NCBI GenBank assembly: GCA_040768445.1 | Contig: JAXGMV010000001.1 | Location: 806,001-870,000, forward strand | Reading direction: 5' to 3' | DNA length: 64,000 nt | Origin: JAXGMV01 sp040768445 | Lineage (GTDB): Bacteria > Chloroflexota > Anaerolineae > Anaerolineales > Anaerolineaceae | The notes under the pieces: generated by a model | What the model was told of the DNA's origin: nothing | Seen by the model: the letters and a program-made list of their open reading frames with translations, nothing else | Databases searched by the model: none | Program-made: the position numbers and the translations under genes | In this document: piece by piece, positions 51,190 to 60,236 of the stretch | Numbering within the stretch: position 1 is the first letter of the stretch | Layout of the letters: each line of letters begins with the position of its first letter

Positions 51190-52608
51190 TTATGCCATCC
51201 TATCCTGCCCCATGGCGTCCAACTGTTCCCGCAGGAACGGGTTATCCGGCTTAAGCGCCAGTGACTTTTTAGCCATCTCAGCAGCCATGGCCATGTCACC
51301 GTTCTGGTAATGCGCACGCGCCAGCACCTCATAAGCTTCTGCGGCTTCTGGAGCCTCGGGCTGCTGTCCCAGCGCGAATGTGACCAATTCAATGGCAGAG
51401 GTATTGTGCTGTGAATCCAGCAGGGCATAGGCAGCCGAAAGGTAACCGTCCATTTCAAAGTGATAGCCCTCGCGTTCAGGTTCTGGCAGTGCAGCCAAAT
51501 GCTCCTGCAGTGCGGGCAAACCATGCTCACGGTAGGCTGGCCCCAGCTTGCGCAGGATGTGCGGCTTGACCCACTCCGGCTCCAGTCCGGCCGCAATGTC
51601 CAGGATGCCCAGGGCCATCAATTCTATCTCCTGCGGCTCGGTATTCGTCATCAGCGTCACGCCGATTTGCGCTTCCGGCACCAGGATTAGACATGCCATG
51701 AAGCCCGTATCATGCCCGCCGTGATAGATGATGCGCTGGCCGCGGCGCTGGTCGATAAACCAGCCCAGGCCGGCAAACTTGTCAGGCTGGTCAGCCCGTG
51801 CGGCTGACATCACCGGCGTCCACATCAGCTCGTGCAGCTCCGGTGAAAGGATGGGTGCACGCCCGCCGCTCGCATACGCCAAATGCGCCAGCGCCCAGCG
51901 GTTCATCTCATGCGCGCTGGAATGCAGGGTTGAGCTGGGTGCATGCTTGCGGTTGTACGGGTAGGCGTCCGAAACGTGCAGGTCCAGGTCGCAGGTGTGT
52001 GGGGTATTGCGCAGTTCATCCGGCACCTGCATGGCGTAGAAAGTGCTGGCCGCCATCCCCAGCGGGTTGAGCACGTGCTCTTTCTGGTAATCTTCAAACA
52101 GCTGGCCTGAGACCCGGTGGACGAGATGCCCGAGCACCTCGTAAGCCATGTTGGAATAGCACACGCGTTCGCCGGGCTTGAAGAGCAGGCGAATGTCGAG
52201 CTCTCTCACGTACCTTTCCAGCGCGTCATCATCGCTTTCAGCGCTGTGCCACTCGTAATCCATCACATCCGGGAAGCCGGATGTGTGCGAGAGCATCTGA
52301 CGTACGGTGATAGCGCCGCCGAACGGGTTCTCAACCCGCAGTTCAGGCAGGTGCTGCCGGATATCATCCTCCAGTGTCAGTTTGCCACCCTCCACCAGCT
52401 GCATCACCGCGGTAGCTGTGAATGGCTTGGAGATCGATGCCATGTGAAACAGGGAATGCTCTGTCACAGGTTTTTGGCTGTGCAGTTCACGCACGCCGTA
52501 GCCCGTCTCCAGTAAAACCTTGCCGCCCTGCACCACGCCCACAGCAGCGCCGACCATCCGGTGGGCTTCCATTAACGCCCTGATATAGGTACCAATTTTT
52601 TCTTCCAT
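51190..52608 (-). CDS. Serine hydrolase of the beta-lactamase/class C PBP family
   Basis: 472 residues. The SxxK motif is SISK (58-61), the YxN motif is YSN (151-153), and the third motif is YHGGHD (HGG in place of KTG, usual for esterase/peptidase members). A C-terminal extension (about 380-472) looks like TPR helices: YEVLARAHYQNGDMAMAAEM, then AKKSLALKPDNPF. No signal peptide, so it is probably cytoplasmic. It could be a D-aminopeptidase or esterase rather than a resistance enzyme. Its own transcription unit. Confidence 0.85.
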   Translation of the reverse strand: MEEKIGTYIRALMEAHRMVGAAVGVVQGGKVLLETGYGVRELHSQKPVTEHSLFHMASISKPFTATAVMQLVEGGKLTLEDDIRQHLPELRVENPFGGAITVRQMLSHTSGFPDVMDYEWHSAESDDDALERYVRELDIRLLFKPGERVCYSNMAYEVLGHLVHRVSGQLFEDYQKEHVLNPLGMAASTFYAMQVPDELRNTPHTCDLDLHVSDAYPYNRKHAPSSTLHSSAHEMNRWALAHLAYASGGRAPILSPELHELMWTPVMSAARADQPDKFAGLGWFIDQRRGQRIIYHGGHDTGFMACLILVPEAQIGVTLMTNTEPQEIELMALGILDIAAGLEPEWVKPHILRKLGPAYREHGLPALQEHLAALPEPEREGYHFEMDGYLSAAYALLDSQHNTSAIELVTFALGQQPEAPEAAEAYEVLARAHYQNGDMAMAAEMAKKSLALKPDNPFLREQLDAMGQDRMA

Positions 52609-52743
52609 TATTTACCTCCATGTAAACCGGGTTTTCCATGTAATTCTAACGTCATAAATAGTCTCACACTGACGGCGCAGCCTGTCAAGCAGATTTAATT
52701 CTACAGCCCAAAACCTGCCCGCCCATTCACCTCCTGCCTGCGT

Positions 52744-52749
52744 TATAAT
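52744..52749 (+). promoter_or_regulatory. -10 box (TATAAT) for the MATE gene
   Basis: Perfect TATAAT 47 bp upstream of the MATE start, no clear -35. Confidence 0.45.
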
Positions 52750-52796
52750 GACAGGCGTCAAAGTAACCCTACTCTATTTTTACGGACAATTCACCC

Positions 52797-54155
52797 ATGT
52801 TTCGCGACCGCCAGTACCTCTCCACACTGTTCAAAATCGCCCTGCCCATCACCCTGCAGCAGGCCATCATGGCATCTGTCAACATGGTGGATGTGATGAT
52901 GATCGGTCAGCTGGGCGAGGTATCTATCGCATCCGTTGGGTTGGCCAACCAGATCTTTTTTGTCTTTATGATCATGCTGTTCGGCATCAGCAGCGGCGCC
53001 GCCATCTTCACCGCCCAGTACTGGGGCAAAGGCGATATTGTCAACCTGCGCAAGGTGATGGGGTTGGGGCTGGTCATCGGTGTGGCTGTAGGCGTGTTCT
53101 TTGCACTCGTCAGCCTGCTCATCCCGGACACAGTCCTGCGTTTCTACACCCGCGACGAGGCGGTCATCCAGGCCGGCGCGGCATTCCTGCGCATCACCGC
53201 ACTGTGCTACCCCTTCACAGCGGTCACCTACATCTTTGCGGCCATCCTGCGCAGCACCACCCAGGTGCGCCTGCCGGTGGCGGTCACCAGCTCGGTGCTG
53301 GCGTTGAAGGTCCTGCTCAACTACCTGCTCATCTTCGGCAATTGGGGTTTCCCTGAGCTGGGCATCATGGGCGCGGCCGTCTCGACCACAATCATCAGGC
53401 TGGTGGAATGCGTTGTGCTGGTGTGGCTGAGCTACCGCCTTAAAACCGCAGCCGCCGCCCGTCCGAAAGAACTGCTGGCATTCAACCGTGCCTTCACCAG
53501 CCGCTTCTTTGTCACCACCCTGCCGGTCATACTAAACGAAACGTTGTGGTCGCTGGGCATCACCACCTACCAGTCGATATACGCCCGCATCGGCACCAAC
53601 TCGATCGCCGCCATGAACATCTCCTCCAGCATCGAACAGATGGGTTTCGTGTTTTTCATGGGGCTGTCGCACGCCACGGCGGTCATCATCGGCAACCTGA
53701 TCGGCGCCGGCGAAGAGGAACGTGCCAGGCTGTATGCCAAACGTTCCATCCTGTTTTCAGTGATATTGTCTTTCGCCATGGGCGCAGTGATCATCCTGCT
53801 CGCGCCTGTCATCCTGCCTGTCTACAAGATTTCAGCCGAAGCCATGCGCTATGCCAGCATTGTGCTGACGATCATGGGATTCACGCTGTGGATCAGGGGC
53901 AGCAACGCCGTTATCCTGGTCGGCATCCTGCGCAGCGGCGGCGATACGCGCTTTGCATTCTTTGCAGAGTTCGTTAGCATGTGGTTCGTCGGTGTCCCGC
54001 TGGCGTATTATGCGGCAACTGTGCTGCACTTTGAGGTGCAGTGGGTTTTCATTATGGTACTGTCTGATGAATTGATAAAATTGTTCATTGGGTTATGGCG
54101 CACGCGCTCCGGTAAATGGCTGCACAACCTGGTCACTCACACGGCTGACGTATAG
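52797..54155 (+). CDS. MATE-family efflux transporter
   Basis: 452 residues, twelve hydrophobic segments. The NorM/DinF-type N-terminus LPITLQQAIMASVNMVDVMM is followed by GLANQIFFVFMI, and the second-half repeat by LPVILNETLWSLGITTYQSI. The family exports cationic drugs or metabolites in exchange for Na+ or H+. The small methyltransferase gene follows 12 bp later, so they are probably co-transcribed. Substrate unknown. Confidence 0.9.
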   Translation: MFRDRQYLSTLFKIALPITLQQAIMASVNMVDVMMIGQLGEVSIASVGLANQIFFVFMIMLFGISSGAAIFTAQYWGKGDIVNLRKVMGLGLVIGVAVGVFFALVSLLIPDTVLRFYTRDEAVIQAGAAFLRITALCYPFTAVTYIFAAILRSTTQVRLPVAVTSSVLALKVLLNYLLIFGNWGFPELGIMGAAVSTTIIRLVECVVLVWLSYRLKTAAAARPKELLAFNRAFTSRFFVTTLPVILNETLWSLGITTYQSIYARIGTNSIAAMNISSSIEQMGFVFFMGLSHATAVIIGNLIGAGEEERARLYAKRSILFSVILSFAMGAVIILLAPVILPVYKISAEAMRYASIVLTIMGFTLWIRGSNAVILVGILRSGGDTRFAFFAEFVSMWFVGVPLAYYAATVLHFEVQWVFIMVLSDELIKLFIGLWRTRSGKWLHNLVTHTADV

Positions 54156-54167
54156 GAGGATAGACGC

Positions 54168-54938
54168 ATGTACAACGCATTCAGTGTCAACTACGACCGC
54201 TTTGTCAACTGGCAGGAACGCCTGGCGTTTGAGATGCCCTTCCTCGATAGCCAACTGCAGTCCCTGGTGCAGGATGGGAATCTGCCGCGCGTGTTGGATT
54301 CAGCCTGCGGCACTGGCCAGCATGCCCTGGCGCTGGCTGAGCGCGGTTACCGGGCTGCCGGTGCGGATTATGCCGCCGGCATGATCGAACAGGCTGAGAA
54401 GAACCGTGCCGCAATGGGCTTGAATGTGCCTTTTGCCGTGGCCGGCTTCGGCGAGATGGCTGGCGCCTTCGGAGGACAGTCCTTTGACGCCCTGCTGTGC
54501 CTGGGCAACTCCCTGCCGCATGTGCTCAACCCCGCTGACCTGCTCTCTGCCGTGCAGGATTTCGCCGACGTCCTGCGCCCGGGCGGCCTGCTGCTGGTTC
54601 AGAACCGCAATTTTGACGCCGTGCTCGCCAGCCGTGAGCGCTGGATGGGTCCACAGCCCGCCAGCGAGGGTGACCGGGAGTGGCTGTTCGTGCGCTTCTA
54701 CGACTTCCTGCCCGACGGCACCATTGATTTCAACATCCTGACCCTCTACCGACAGGGCACTGAGCCCTGGCGCCAGCAGGCAGCTGTGACGCGCCTGATG
54801 CCGTGGCGCGAGGTGGAATTGACCCAGGTGCTCGCCCGCTGCGGCTTCACTGACATCACCCTCTACGGAGGGCTGGACGGATCACCGTTCTCAGCCGAAA
54901 CCAGCGGCAACCTGGTGATTTCAGCGCGCAAAGGCTAA
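54168..54938 (+). CDS. Class I SAM-dependent methyltransferase
   Basis: 256 residues. The SAM-binding motif I is VLDSACGTGQHALALA (residues 43-58); an acidic residue ends strand 2 in AAGADYAAGM, and post-motif LRPGGLLLVQNRNFD follows. GGAGG precedes the start. The family is broad (small molecules, lipids, proteins). It lies directly after the MATE gene and converges with another methyltransferase gene. Target not predictable. Confidence 0.85.
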   Translation: MYNAFSVNYDRFVNWQERLAFEMPFLDSQLQSLVQDGNLPRVLDSACGTGQHALALAERGYRAAGADYAAGMIEQAEKNRAAMGLNVPFAVAGFGEMAGAFGGQSFDALLCLGNSLPHVLNPADLLSAVQDFADVLRPGGLLLVQNRNFDAVLASRERWMGPQPASEGDREWLFVRFYDFLPDGTIDFNILTLYRQGTEPWRQQAAVTRLMPWREVELTQVLARCGFTDITLYGGLDGSPFSAETSGNLVISARKG

Positions 54939-54984
54939 CAGACCGGGATACCCGGCTGCTGCACATCATTCTCAATTAACTTTA

Positions 54985-55875
54985 TTAAGGTTTGACGCGG
55001 AAGTCGTAAATACCACCGCTGAAGCTGTAACTGCGCCCGCAGGTGCGGCACACCAATCGTTCAGCATCTTCCATCAGACCCTCAGCGCCGCATGCCGGGC
55101 AGCGGAAGAACTGTCCTTCCTGTGCCGGCGGGGTGTCTCCAGTGGCACGTGCCAGCACAAACACCGACGGCGTGAGCTGCCACATGTTGCCGGTCAGCTG
55201 GAAGAGCGAATCGAGTGCCACCAACAGCTTGAGCGGCAGGAGCCGCTTGAACAGCCCCATGCGCAGGTGCGAGACTGTCAGCTGGCGTTCCACTGAGAAG
55301 CGGCTGTCTGACAGCCAGGCACGGATGGTGGCCGGGTGAAAATTGTAATTGAGCGGCACAAATTCAACCGCATTGGGTGAGAAGGGGTTCCAGGTCTGTT
55401 TGTGCAGCATGTAGCGCACGATCGACTTGAGATTGCGCTTGTTGGCATATTCCAGGATGAAGGCGGCATCTTTCAGCAGTGGGTAGCGTGCCTGGTCGAG
55501 CACCTGGCGCGGCTCGGCCATGTGATGCAGGGTGCGGATCATGGTGGCGGCGTCGAAAACGCCGGCATAAAACGGCAGGTGATAGACATCAGCCTGCACG
55601 TAGGTGAAGCGCTCATTCTCGCCCAGCGCTTGTCGGGCTTGTTCTAATTGTGTACGGGAATAATCCACCAGCGTTACACGCTCGTAGTTGTGGTAGCGGG
55701 GTGTGTTCCTGCCAGCGCCGGCGCCCAGTTCCAGCAAATGGCGCCCTCCCTGCGGGGGCAGCAGGCGGCGCAGGGCAACTGCCTCAACCGCATCCTCATA
55801 GGCGCGTCCGCCTTCCTGCCAGAAGCGCTGTTGATAGTCTGACCCCTCATAATCACAAATAGGTGGGTTTTGCAT
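54985..55875 (-). CDS. Class I SAM-dependent methyltransferase with C-terminal zinc ribbon
   Basis: 296 residues from the ATG at 55875 (AAGGAT upstream). Motif I is LLELGAGAGRNT, and a typical FDAATMIRTLHHMAEP segment follows. The C-terminal 45 residues form a Trm112-like zinc ribbon: CPACG and CRTCG, then FSGGIYDFR, as found in methyltransferases that carry their own activator domain. The gene starts 17 bp after the end of the SRP RNA and may be read partly by transcription through it. Substrate unknown. Confidence 0.85.
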   Translation of the reverse strand: MQNPPICDYEGSDYQQRFWQEGGRAYEDAVEAVALRRLLPPQGGRHLLELGAGAGRNTPRYHNYERVTLVDYSRTQLEQARQALGENERFTYVQADVYHLPFYAGVFDAATMIRTLHHMAEPRQVLDQARYPLLKDAAFILEYANKRNLKSIVRYMLHKQTWNPFSPNAVEFVPLNYNFHPATIRAWLSDSRFSVERQLTVSHLRMGLFKRLLPLKLLVALDSLFQLTGNMWQLTPSVFVLARATGDTPPAQEGQFFRCPACGAEGLMEDAERLVCRTCGRSYSFSGGIYDFRVKP

Positions 55876-55891
55876 CGTTGATCCTTCAGTC

Positions 55892-56006
55892 AAAAAATGC
55901 GCCGGGCAGGCTTACCGGCGGCACCCAGAATGGCTCCCTTACCGCTGCTTCCTCTCGGATCTGACGGGGTTCAGAAGTTTCCGCCGCGCCGGACCCGCCC
56001 GGGCGC
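55892..56006 (-). ncRNA. ffs: Signal recognition particle RNA (small bacterial type)
   Basis: On the minus strand the conserved domain IV core reads GTCAGATCCGAGAGGAAGCA followed by GCGGTAAGG, matching the SRP RNA Ffh-binding hairpin with its asymmetric loop and the GNAR-like tetraloop region. The 5' part (GCGCGCCCGGGCGG) and the 3' part (GCCGCCGG ... CCTGCCCGGCGC) form the long closing helix. The RNA ends in TTTTTT (55897-55892). About 115 nt, the size of the short bacterial form without Alu domain. It binds Ffh and targets membrane proteins. Confidence 0.92.
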
Positions 56007-56012
56007 GCCATA

Positions 56013-56041
56013 AGGATACCGCAGGCGCGCTTGCTTGTCAA
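56013..56041 (-). promoter_or_regulatory. ffs promoter (TTGACA, 17 bp, TATCCT)
   Basis: On the minus strand TTGACA (56041-56036), a 17-bp spacer and TATCCT (56018-56013). The predicted start is near 56006, matching the 5' end of the SRP RNA helix. Confidence 0.8.
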
Positions 56042-56076
56042 CGGCAGTAAACAAGCATCAGGATGATACGGCTGGG

Positions 56077-56985
56077 TCAGGCAGCCAGCGGTTTTGTCCC
56101 GCAGACGATGACAATGTCATCAGAAACAATTTTGACGTTCTTTCGGTTGAAATAGTCGCGCGTCCGCTGTGAGTCCTTGTCAATCTCACCAGGGGGAAAC
56201 CGTGCATACCACCAGGATGATGAGATCGCCGAGAAAAAGTCATAGGCTGCCAGGCCGTTTTCAAATTCGTTGCGCCAGATGACACGCTTACTTTGAATTG
56301 CCTCAAGGTTGGCTCTCTGGCAAAGGCGTCGAATATAGGCTTCACTGCGCGGCCACCACTCCAGCCGATATCCCAGGATGTATCGTTTATTGATACAACG
56401 AAAACTGGCATCGATCGCTTCCCAATAATGCTCCGGTCCATGAGCGCCAACACACACCAGCCCGCCCGGCTTCACCACTCGCACCATTTCATCCAATGCT
56501 AACTTTTGGTTTGGGAGCGTGCCGAACGTCATCCCGGAGATCACCGCGTCAAATGCATTATCCCGGTAAGGCAAGCCTTCAGCATCCAGCTGGCAAAACG
56601 TATAACCACCTTGCGCGTCTGCTTTTTTTGCCTTGGCCTGGTTCAGCATATAAGCGGCAATGTCGCCGCATACAGCGCTTGCCGCTCCCTTTTCAAAAGC
56701 AACCTGCGCAAGAGCGCCGGTGCCGCAGCCAACGTCCAGGAGATGCATGCCTTCGAAAGACAGTCCGTCTAATTGAATGCGCGCCGAACGATCCTGCAGG
56801 TGATACCCGTACTTATCATAGTCGTTTACGTGGTTAGAGAATTTCCCTTCGTAGCCATCTTTTACCCGCGCCTTCATGCCAGGCAAATCGTTGGCATTAC
56901 CGGTCAGAAGCGAGAGGACATTATTGGCTTCGACCAACAGTTTCATCGGGAGTGTGAGCTTCCCGGTCCAGAATAGTGACGGCAT
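56077..56985 (-). CDS. Class I SAM-dependent methyltransferase (UbiE-like)
   Basis: 302 residues from the ATG at 56985, which has GGAGG 4 bp upstream; the frame is open further but without a ribosome site. Motif I is LLDVGCGTGALAQVA, followed by LDAEGLPYRDNAFDAVISGM and VRVVKPGGLVCVGAHG, the pattern of the UbiE/Methyltransf_11 group. A short hydrophobic N-terminus (LTLPMKLLVEANNVLSLL) could bind the membrane. The upstream 270 bp show no gene. Confidence 0.85.
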   Translation of the reverse strand: MPSLFWTGKLTLPMKLLVEANNVLSLLTGNANDLPGMKARVKDGYEGKFSNHVNDYDKYGYHLQDRSARIQLDGLSFEGMHLLDVGCGTGALAQVAFEKGAASAVCGDIAAYMLNQAKAKKADAQGGYTFCQLDAEGLPYRDNAFDAVISGMTFGTLPNQKLALDEMVRVVKPGGLVCVGAHGPEHYWEAIDASFRCINKRYILGYRLEWWPRSEAYIRRLCQRANLEAIQSKRVIWRNEFENGLAAYDFFSAISSSWWYARFPPGEIDKDSQRTRDYFNRKNVKIVSDDIVIVCGTKPLAA

Positions 56986-57259
56986 ACTGCCTCCTTCCCC
57001 CTGCTGACCGGCGAGGATGAGAACAGTACATTGTGGTGCATCCGGCATCTTCAGCTTACTTAAACCACTGGGATTTAAAATCCGATCTCTACCATCATTT
57101 TACGATAATCAGCATCTTTTCGAAACAACCAGTTTCAGGTTATTTCAATAATTGGGATTGTGGAAATTTACCGAATCTGATCATCCTATTAATTTATAAA
57201 TAGAGATAGTTCAAGAGAATAAGCAAATACCAATGCCAGTCGCCAGGGATGTGAAGACG

Positions 57260-57847
57260 TCACATGCGCATCTGCAGGCCGGTCAGGAAGGTCTCCAGCG
57301 CCTGCAGGTTGAGCATGTCAAAATCAATATCCCCATCCGTTGAGTCAAGCTGCAGCCCGGCCAGTCCCTGCACGAGCGCGCGGCAGGCGGCCGCCATTTC
57401 ACGGGCGCCCAGCCCGGTGTGCGGTTTGAAGAAGTCTGTCAGCACACCCTCCTCAAAGCAAGGCAAAATGCGGCTGGAGAAGGCATCCCTTTCCCAGCTT
57501 GCCTGCCCACCATTCAGCCCGCCGTGGTTGAGGCGGTAAGCCTGCGGGTTGCTGACCGCATACTGTATGAAGGTGATACACAATGCAATCAGCCGGTCAT
57601 GCAGCCCCAGGTCAGCCGGCACACCCTCCAGCGCTTCGGCCAGCCGGCCATCGTAGTCATCCCTTAACGCCTGCAGGATGGCATCCTTGTTCTGGAAATA
57701 TTCATACAGCGAGGCCGGGCTGTAACCGCTGCGCCGGGCAATCTCGCGCAGTGAAAGTTCACCTGGCCCGCTCTCCAGCAGGCACTCACGCGCCGCATCC
57801 AGTATTCTCTGTCGGTTTTGATGGTGGAGCTGCTGCATCTCTGTCAT
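57260..57847 (-). CDS. TetR-family transcriptional repressor
   Basis: 195 residues from the ATG at 57847 (GGAGG upstream). The N-terminal helix-turn-helix is LSLREIARRSGYSPASLYEY (about residues 31-50), preceded by RILDAARECLLE and followed by FQNKDAIL, typical of TetR. The C-terminal ligand domain resembles the WHG/TetR_C type. A perfect operator palindrome lies 12 bp upstream of the start and just after a good promoter, so autorepression is likely. The regulated target beyond itself is unknown. Confidence 0.9.
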   Translation of the reverse strand: MTEMQQLHHQNRQRILDAARECLLESGPGELSLREIARRSGYSPASLYEYFQNKDAILQALRDDYDGRLAEALEGVPADLGLHDRLIALCITFIQYAVSNPQAYRLNHGGLNGGQASWERDAFSSRILPCFEEGVLTDFFKPHTGLGAREMAAACRALVQGLAGLQLDSTDGDIDFDMLNLQALETFLTGLQMRM

Positions 57848-57859
57848 GGCTGTGCCTCC

Positions 57860-57872
57860 CGAACACTGTTCG
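57860..57872. promoter_or_regulatory. TetR operator (CGAACACTGTTCG)
   Basis: A perfect 6-1-6 inverted repeat directly downstream of the -10 box, covering the transcription start of the TetR gene. Confidence 0.7.
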
Positions 57873-57900
57873 ATTGTATCCCCACTGGCGTTATTGTCAA
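57873..57900 (-). promoter_or_regulatory. TetR gene promoter (TTGACA, 16 bp, TACAAT)
   Basis: On the minus strand TTGACA (57900-57895) and TACAAT (57878-57873), immediately followed by the operator. Confidence 0.75.
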
Positions 57901-57953
57901 GGGTTGAGAGACCTGCTGTACACAAGTAACAGGTTATTTCGAGAATAAACCCC

Positions 57954-60158
57954 TCAAGAAAGGATTTCGAGCTTTGCCAGTGACGCCAACAGGCGTTTGA
58001 AGCCGACGCTCTCAAAATGCACGTCCACCGTCTCCTCGCCATCTTCGATGCGGCTGTCCAGGATCACCCCGTCGCCCCAACTGGGGTGCCGGACGCGCAT
58101 GGTGGCTTTGTAGCGGCTTTGTACTGCTGGCTGTGGGGGGCGTGCGCTGGCCGGCGCCTGCGGTACCCTGCCCCAGGTCATGGTTTCATCCCATGCCAGG
58201 TTGACCACACGCCGCACAGGCTTCACCTTACCGCTCTCCTGCACTAATGAACGCGGGATATCATCCAAAAACTGTGAGGGGATGCTGTACTCGTAAGAGC
58301 CGTAGGTGGAGCGGCGCTCTGCCCGCACCAGGTAAATCTGGTTCTTGGCGCGCGTCAGACCGACGTAGAACAGCCGGCGTTCCTCCGCCATCTCTTCCTC
58401 GTCGTCCTTCGAACGGCTGTGAGGCAGCAGGCCTTCATCCATGCCGATGATGAAAACCCTGTCAAACTCAAGCCCCTTGGCGGCATGCAGGGTGAGCAGG
58501 GTGGCGGCGTTGTTTTCTTCGGGCAGGGTGTCCTGGTCAGAGACCAGCGCCAGGTTTTCCAAAAAGGCTTCCAGCCCGCGCGTCTCGTAATCAAAGGCCA
58601 GCTTGCGCAGTTCCAGCACATTTGCCCAACGATCGGTGCCCTCGTCCGTGCCGTCGTCCAGCCAGGCCTGGTAATGGGTATCCTCCAGGATGCGGTCAAA
58701 CAGCGCCGGCAGTGACGCACTGTCAAGCTGGTTGTGCCATTCGTGCAGGTGCCGGGCAAACGGCTGAAGCACACCATGTATGCGCGCCGGCAGCAGCCCG
58801 TTGAAGGCCGCTTCTGGTTCAGGCGCGCCCAACTCCAGCAGTAGTTCTCCGGCGGAGATGCCGGCACTGCGGGCGGCTTCCTGCAGGGCTTCAACTGTCT
58901 TGTCGCCGATGTGGCGCGCCGGCACGTTGATCACCCGCCCCAGGCTGACATCATCAGATGGGTTATAGACCAGCCGCAGGTAGGCAATCATGTCCTTGAT
59001 CTCACGCCGCCCATAGAAGCGCTGCGCGCCCACCAGGCGGTAGGGCAGGCCGGCGGAGAGGAAGGCTTCCTCCAGCACGCGTGACTGGGCGTTAGTGCGG
59101 TACATGATGGCGAAGTCAGCACCCTCAGCCAATTTATCCCTCAAGGCGCGCTGGATGGTGCTGACCACGTATTCGGCTTCCTCGTGGTCATCGACAGCTT
59201 CAAACAGCACGATCTGCTTGCCCTTTTCAGCCCGGGCAGAAGAGAGATGCTTGCGGGTGCGGTTGCGGTTCTGGTCAATCACGCCGCGCGCCGCGTCCAG
59301 CACGGTCTGTGTAGAGCGGTAGTTCTGCTCCAGCAGGATCTTCTCACAGCGCGGGTAATCCTTCTCAAAGCGCAGTACGTTGCGGTAATCAGCCCCGCGC
59401 CAGCGGTAAATGGACTGGTCTTCATCACCGACCACGAACAAATTGCCGTAGGCGCTGGAGAGCTGGCGCAGGAGTTCGTACTGCACCCGGTTGGTATCCT
59501 GGAACTCGTCCACCAGCACATACTCGAACTGGTGGGCGTAGCGGTTCTGCACCTCGGGGTTGGCGGAAAACAGGCGCACCACCCACAACAGCAGGTCGTC
59601 AAAATCCAGCGCATTGCTGGACTGTAAGCTCTGCTGGTAGCGCTGATACACGCGCAGGATCACCTCGTCGCGGTAACTGCGGGCGGCAAAATCCTGCGGC
59701 AGGATCAGGTTGTTCTTGGCGTTGGAGATAGCTGAAAGCACCGCGTTGGGGCGGAAGAGCTTGTCGCTGATGTTCAGCTCTTTGATAGCCCGGCGCACGA
59801 TGCTGAGCTGATCGTCGGCGTCCATGATCACAAAGCGTGTGTCAAACGGCAGGCTGCTGCCGGGCAGTGCCTCGCGCCGCAGGATGCGGGCGCAGGTGGC
59901 GTGGAAGGTGCCCAGCCACACGCCGTTGGCCTTGCCGCCCAGCATATTCTCAAGGCGCGTTTCCATTTCGCGTGCTGCCTTGTTGGTGAAGGTAACCGCC
60001 AGGATGCGGTAAGGCGCCACACCCCCCTGTACCAGGTGGGCGATGCGGTGCGTCAGCACACGCGTCTTGCCCGAGCCCGGCCCGGCCAACACCAAAATCT
60101 GGTTGGTGGGTGATGTCACTGCGCGCTGCTGGCGCTCATTAAGTGGGTTTTTAGTCAT
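57954..60158 (-). CDS. UvrD/PcrA-type superfamily 1 DNA helicase
   Basis: 734 residues, typical PcrA/UvrD length. Motif I GPGSGKTRVLTHRIA, motif II VDEFQDTN, motif III GDEDQSIYRWRGAD, motif IV EQNYRST, motif V LTLHAAKGLEFD and motif VI YVGLTRAKN are all seen in order. A C-terminal Tudor-like region (VRHPSWGDGVILDSR) that binds RNA polymerase in PcrA is present. It unwinds DNA 3'-5' in repair and in clearing recombinase or polymerase. The TetR gene lies downstream on the same strand with its own promoter. Confidence 0.94.
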   Translation of the reverse strand: MTKNPLNERQQRAVTSPTNQILVLAGPGSGKTRVLTHRIAHLVQGGVAPYRILAVTFTNKAAREMETRLENMLGGKANGVWLGTFHATCARILRREALPGSSLPFDTRFVIMDADDQLSIVRRAIKELNISDKLFRPNAVLSAISNAKNNLILPQDFAARSYRDEVILRVYQRYQQSLQSSNALDFDDLLLWVVRLFSANPEVQNRYAHQFEYVLVDEFQDTNRVQYELLRQLSSAYGNLFVVGDEDQSIYRWRGADYRNVLRFEKDYPRCEKILLEQNYRSTQTVLDAARGVIDQNRNRTRKHLSSARAEKGKQIVLFEAVDDHEEAEYVVSTIQRALRDKLAEGADFAIMYRTNAQSRVLEEAFLSAGLPYRLVGAQRFYGRREIKDMIAYLRLVYNPSDDVSLGRVINVPARHIGDKTVEALQEAARSAGISAGELLLELGAPEPEAAFNGLLPARIHGVLQPFARHLHEWHNQLDSASLPALFDRILEDTHYQAWLDDGTDEGTDRWANVLELRKLAFDYETRGLEAFLENLALVSDQDTLPEENNAATLLTLHAAKGLEFDRVFIIGMDEGLLPHSRSKDDEEEMAEERRLFYVGLTRAKNQIYLVRAERRSTYGSYEYSIPSQFLDDIPRSLVQESGKVKPVRRVVNLAWDETMTWGRVPQAPASARPPQPAVQSRYKATMRVRHPSWGDGVILDSRIEDGEETVDVHFESVGFKRLLASLAKLEILS

Positions 60159-60236
60159 GGTCAGACGGCTCCAATCCGCCCGTGATTGTACCTTCTGGCG
60201 GGTGGGGTGTCAAATAGGCTGCCGGTAAGGCTGAGC

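Noticed and set aside
51190..52608. Antibiotic-resistance beta-lactamase
   Set aside because: The third motif is HGG rather than KTG, there is no signal peptide and a TPR-like tail is present; called a serine hydrolase only.
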